Shown here one piece after another: positions 19,201 to 25,200 of a DNA stretch of 35,205 bases. The DNA is from Mxb001 sp046046455 (lineage in GTDB: Bacteria > Actinomycetota > Actinomycetes > S36-B12). The notes beneath the pieces were generated by a model, which had not been told where the DNA came from, did no database searches, and saw nothing but the letters and a program-made list of their open reading frames with translations. The stretch is from contig JBJOJS010000010.1 of assembly GCA_046046455.1 (NCBI GenBank), positions 1 through 35,205 on the forward strand. The letters are read 5' to 3'. The translations under genes were made by a program, and so were the position numbers. Within the stretch, counting starts at the first letter, position 1. Every line of letters starts with the position of its first letter.

Positions 19201-22200
19201 CCGTGTTGCTCGTCGCGCTGCCGCTGGAGCCACCACCACCGCCACCGCCGTACAACGTGGCCGTGCCCGTGATGCTGGACGAGAAGCCCGCGCCACCGGC
19301 GCCACCGGCCGTCGACGTGCCGTCCGATCCGGCCGCACCAGCGCCGCCTCCACCGGACCCGCTGCTCTTCGACGCCGCACCACCGCCGAAGCCCTGGCCC
19401 GCGGTGCCCGCGGCGGAAGCACCGCCGTTGCCGCCGCCGCCACCGCCCGAACCGCCGGAAGACGCCGGCGTGCCCGAAAACTCCCAAGCGCCCCCGCCGC
19501 CACCCTTGGCCGTCACCCCGAACGCCGCGCTGTCACCACCAGGCCCCGTGGGAGCAGTTGAGGTCCCACCGGCGCCCACCGTCACCGTCTGGACACCGGT
19601 CAGCGTGGCACTACCCGACAGCACGCCACCGCCGCCGCCACCACCACCGCCACCGGTGTTGCTGTTCTTCCCGCCGCCACCAGCGCCACCACCACCAACC
19701 ACGAGGTAGTCCACCGACAGATTCGACGACGGCGGAGTCCATAGGCAGCTGCCGGTCGTCGAGAAAGTCACGACCTTGTAGATGCCAGCCTGCGTGGTGA
19801 CCGGTGAGCAGACGATGGGCGAGTAGTAGCGAACGATGACGACGCCGGAACCGCCGACGCCCGCAGTCCCTGCACCTCCACCGGAGTTACCGGCTGCGCC
19901 TCCTCCGCCTCCGCCACGGCCATTGGTGCCCGCGGCGCCCGATCCGCCCTGGCCAGCCCCGCCGGCACCGCCACCACCCGAGCCGCCCGCGCCGCCCGCG
20001 TCCCCGGAATTACCTCGGGAACCGCCGCCACCGCCGCCGCCATACAACGTGGCCGTGCCCGTGATGCTCGACGAGAAGCCAGCGCCACCGGCGCCACCCG
20101 CCGTCGACGAGCCAACCGATCCCGCCGCACTCGCGCCGCCTCCGCCACCACCGCTGCCCGACCCCGCACCACCCGCGAAGCCCTGCCCAGCGGTCCCCGA
20201 GGCCGCCGCGCTGGAGTTGCCACCGCCGCCGCCGCCCGAGCCGCCGGACGATGCAGGGGTGCCCGACCACTCCCAGCCGCCCCCGCCGCCGCCCTTGGCC
20301 GTCACTCCGAAGGCCGCGGTATCACCACCAGGCCCCGTAGGAGCAGTCGACGTCCCACCCGCGCCCACCGTCACCGTCTGGACACCGGTTAACGTGGCAC
20401 TACCCGACAACACACCGCCACCACCGCCACCACCGCCACCACCGGTGTTGCTGTTCTTCCCACCGCCACCAGCACCACCACCACCAACCACGAGGTAGTC
20501 CACCGTCAGATTCGAAGACGGCGGGGTCCAGTCGCATGCGCCAATCGCGGTGAAGGTCACCACCTTGTCGAGACCGTCCTGGGTGATCGTGGGCGTGCAC
20601 GCTGTCTGGGCGACCCTGACGGTTGACGTGGCAGTGAGGACCTGCAGCGGGGAGTTCGTCGTGAACGTCAGGGTGAAGGTGCTGCCGGCCGTCCCGGTGA
20701 GCGCGAGGTTCGTGAATGTCACTACGCCGTTCACCGCGGTCCTGGTCGTCGTGCCCGACAGGGTGCCTCCGCTCGATGTGACCGTCACCTGTGTGGTGCT
20801 GTCGTCCGTGATGAGGTTTCCGCTGCTGTTGAGCAGCCTGAGCACCGGCTGAGTGGTGAAGAGCTGGCCGGTGAGCCCTGCGACAGGCGCCGTCTGAACC
20901 GAGAGGCTGACGGCGTTCTGGTAGCGCACGATGACGGCTCCGCCGCCACCGTCAGCACCGACCGCCGGCGTTGCGTCGTTCGTGCGGCCGCCACCGCCGC
21001 CACCGCCGCCGAGGCCGTTGGCGCCGGCCGCTGCAGCCGTCGCGGGCAGCACTGTGCCGTTGCCACCACCGCCCGCACCGCCGAGACCGCCACCGCCATC
21101 GCTCTGTGCCGAGCCGGATCCCTTCCAGACGCCGCCGCCACCGCCGCCGCCGCCGTAGGTCACCGAGGAACCGGTGATCGTCGACGCATAGCCACCGCCA
21201 CCGGCACCGCCCACACCACCGAGGCCACCCAGGTCGGTTCCCACGCTGCCATTAGCGCCGGCACCGGCACCGCCGCCTGCGGCGTCGAAACTGGCTGGGC
21301 CCCCCGTGCGTGCCGTGGCCGTGCCATTGACAGTCTGCCCGGATGCACCGCCGGCGCCTGCGGTGGCAACACCTCCGCCGCCGCCGCTCCCACCCAGGGC
21401 AATCGTGTCGTCGAAGGAACTCTGCCCGCCGTCTGTGCCCGCGCTGCCGTTGTACGACCCGACCGTCGCCGCATCGCCACCGGCACCGCCCCGACCGACG
21501 ACGACGGAGTACGACGTCGAGGGGGCAACCACTCTGGCACCCGCGTAGGTGACTCGGCCGCCACCTCCACCGCCGCCGGAAGTGCTCGCGCCGTTGTCAC
21601 CGGAGATGCTGCCGCCGCCACCACCGCCGCCGCCGCCGACCACGAGCGCGTCGACTCTCGTAATGCCGGCGGGCGTGGTCCATGAGCACTGGCCCGGGTT
21701 GGAGAAGCTCACCACCGTGTATAGCGCGGACGTGGAGGTCGCCGAAGCACAGGGATTGGTGACGTAGCGGATGACGACGACGCCTGAGCCGCCAGCACCA
21801 CCGGCAGTCGACGCGGTGCCGTTGGTCCTACCTCCGCCTCCACCACCACCACCGGTGTTGGCGGTGCCTGCTGTTGCCGGGGTCGATGGCCCGACCGCGC
21901 CACTGCCTCCGCCGCCGGTGCCACCCGCGCCGCCGCCGCCCGAGCCCGACGCGACCGCGCCGCCGCCTCCACCACCACCGCCGTAGACGGCCCAGGAACC
22001 GGTGATCTGGCTACCGAAGCCGAAACCACCTGCGCCGCCGATGCCTCCGTCGCCCGGCAAGTCGCTGCCATTGCCGCCGTTGGCGCCAGCACCGGCACCA
22101 CCACCAGCACCATCGAAGTTCTGCGTGCCACCACTCGTCGTCTTCGCCGCCGCGCCATTCACCGTGCGGCCCGACGCGCCACCAGCCCCCGACAACTGGG

Positions 22201-25200
22201 ACTGATTGTTGACCGTGCCCACACCGCCGCCCGGTCCTCCAGTCGCCGTGACCGAGCCGAACCGGCTCGTGCCTCCGGCGCCACCTGCGGTGGCATTGAA
22301 TCGGTCACCACTGGGTGCGGCCGTCCCCGCCGTTCCGCCTGCGCCCACGGCGACGCCGTATGACTGACCCGCGGTCACCGGGAAGCTGTCGTCGGCATTC
22401 ACGAGACCACCGGCTCCACCCCCGCCAGAAGAGAACAACTGGCTACCGCCGCCACCGCCGCCACCGCCGCCGACGACGAGGTAATCCACCGATGACACAC
22501 CGGCGGGCGCAGTCCACGAGCAGTTGCCGGCCCCGGTGAACCTCACCACGGTGTAGGGGCCGGACGTCGAGGTGGTCGGCGAGCAGGCGGACGTTGTCAT
22601 GGTGACTGACGCGGTGGTCGTCAGGACCTGGTTCGGCGAATTGCTGGTGAAGGTCAATGTGTAGTTGGTGCCAGTACCCGAGAGGAGGCCAAGACCGCTG
22701 AAGGTGGCAACGCCATCGATTGCGGTCACCGTCGTCGTGCCCATGAGGGCGCCGTTGTTGTTCACCGTGACCGTCACCTGGGTTGTGTCGTCCGTCGACA
22801 CGACGTTCCCACTGCCGTCGCGCAGTTGGAGCACGGGCTGCGTGGCGAATGCCTGGCCGAACGTGCCACCCGACGGCGCCGACGTCGCCACCATCGACAC
22901 TGCCGGCTGGTAGCGCACCACGATCACACCCGCGCCGCCATCACCGCCGGTCGCCGCAGCGCCGTTGCCGGCACCTCCGGATCCACCGTTGCCCGTGTTG
23001 GCTGTTCCCGCCGTCCCATTGGTCGAGCCTGAGCCCGGGCGATTGCGTCCAGCGCCGCCCGCCGCGTACGTCGATCCGGTGATGGCATTGGAGAGCCCCG
23101 CCCCGGCGGTACCGGCCGCCGATGATGTGGCCTGGGAACCCGTCCCACCCGCGCCACCGCCACCCGAGGCGAAGGTCGTGCCCGAAGTGGCTGCATCACG
23201 CGGTCCGCCGGCGTTGCCCTGACCGGTGGTGCCCGAGCCCTGCGCTCCCAGGAAGGTGTCGAAGGAGGTGCCGCCACCGCCCGAGCCACCGGATGTGCCG
23301 CGGGCGACCTGCTGGCCATTGCCGCCACCGCCGCCACCGCCGCCGTTGGCGAGCGCGGAGAGGAAGGAGGAGTACCTGCCAATGCCGCCGGCCAGTGTCG
23401 TCGACGTACCACCCGCCCCGCCGCTACCCACGATGATCGGCAGGGAGGCGCCCGGCGTCACCGTGGCAGGAGTCCCGACGTTGGTGAGCAGACCGCCGGC
23501 CCCACCACCACCCGCACTGCCACCACCCGCTGCGGTGCCACCGCCGCCGCCACCCCCGCCGACCACGAGGTACTCGAGCTTGGTGATTCCGTTCGGCACT
23601 GTCCAGGCGCACGACGACGTGAAAGTCAGGACCGTGTAGGACCCGATGGCGGAACTGGACGGCGAGCAGGTCGCCGTCGGTGCCGAGCGATATCGGATGA
23701 TGACGATGCCCGAGCCGCCCTTGCCGCCATTGGTCGATGCGGTGGTGCTGTCCGACGCGGCACCCGCGCCACCATTACCCGTACTGGCGGTGCCGGCGGT
23801 GCCGGTCTGCGAGCCGGTGCCGCGGTTCTGCGGATTCCCTCCAGCCGCGTATGCCGTGGACGCACCCGAGATCGGCGAATAGCGCGGCGCACCGCCCTTG
23901 CCGACGGCTGTCGCGTTGCCATTGACGTCCACGGCCGTGGGCAATCCAGGGCCCCCCGCGCCGCCACCACCTGCCGCGTAGGTCCTGGCGTTGGTCGATG
24001 GCTGGGTACCACCGGCGTGGCCTTGTCCGGACACACCAGTGCCTGCCGCTACCGCGGTGTTGTAGTTGGCGCCACCACCACCGGAGCCGCCATTGCCGGC
24101 GGCCGTCAAGGCAGACGACCATCCGGTGACATCGCCGATACCGCCCGCACCACCACCACCGCCGCTCGCGACGACGACACCGAACTTGGAGTCGCCTCCG
24201 GTGCCACCAGCGAAGAGTCCGGCAACGCCGCCTGCACCTCCAGCGCCGACCACGACGTCCATCGACGCTCCCGGCGTCACCGCAGTAGGACTGCCCTCAT
24301 TGCTCAGCAGGCCACCCGCACCACCACCACCACCGCTGCCGTTCCATACGGCGCCACCACCGCCACCGCCGGCGACGACGAGGTATTCCGCCTGGGTGAT
24401 GCCCGCGGGGACCGTCCACGTGCCGGTGCAGCCCGACGAGTTGGAGAACGTGACGATGGTGTCGTCACCCGATGTCGTCGTGGTGGGCGTGCACGCGGAG
24501 GTCGCGTAGCGAATGATGACGATCCCGCTGCCACCGTTTCCACCAGTCGTGGCACTCGGTGTGCCGCCATCGCCACCCGCACCGCCGCCACCACCACCGC
24601 CGCGCCCATCGGTACCGGCCGCGCCGTTCCCGGCCTTACCGCCTGCGCCACCGCCACCCGTGCCACCAGAACCTGCCGTCCCGGAGGAGAAGTAGGCGCC
24701 ACCGCCACCACCGCCGCCGTAGACCACCGCAGATCCCGTGATGGAGGAGGAGACGCCGTTCCCGCCGCTGCCGCCTGCGCCGACACCTGAGCCGCCAGTG
24801 CCGCTAGCCGCGGTGCCGGTCGCCCCAGCGCCACCGCCACCACCGCCCGCGAAGGGGTTGCTGGTCCGCCCGACGCCACCGACGTTGCCTTGCCCCGGGA
24901 AGCCCGGCGAAGCGCTGCCGTCATCACCGCTGCCACCACCGCTGCCACCAGCGGTCGGTCCCAAGTTTTGGTACACGCCACCGCGTCCACCACCGAGGGC
25001 ACGGGCAGAGAGGAAGCTTGAGTCCCCACCGTTCGTCCCCGTGGTCGTCCGACTCGACGTGGCCGTGCTGTACGTGGAGCCCGTGCCTCCCGCACCCACA
25101 ACCACCGGAACCGTCGTCCCTGGGGTCACGGCTCCCGTGCCTGTGAGTACGCCGCCGCCACCACCGCCGCCACCGACCCATGCACCACCACCGCCGCCGC

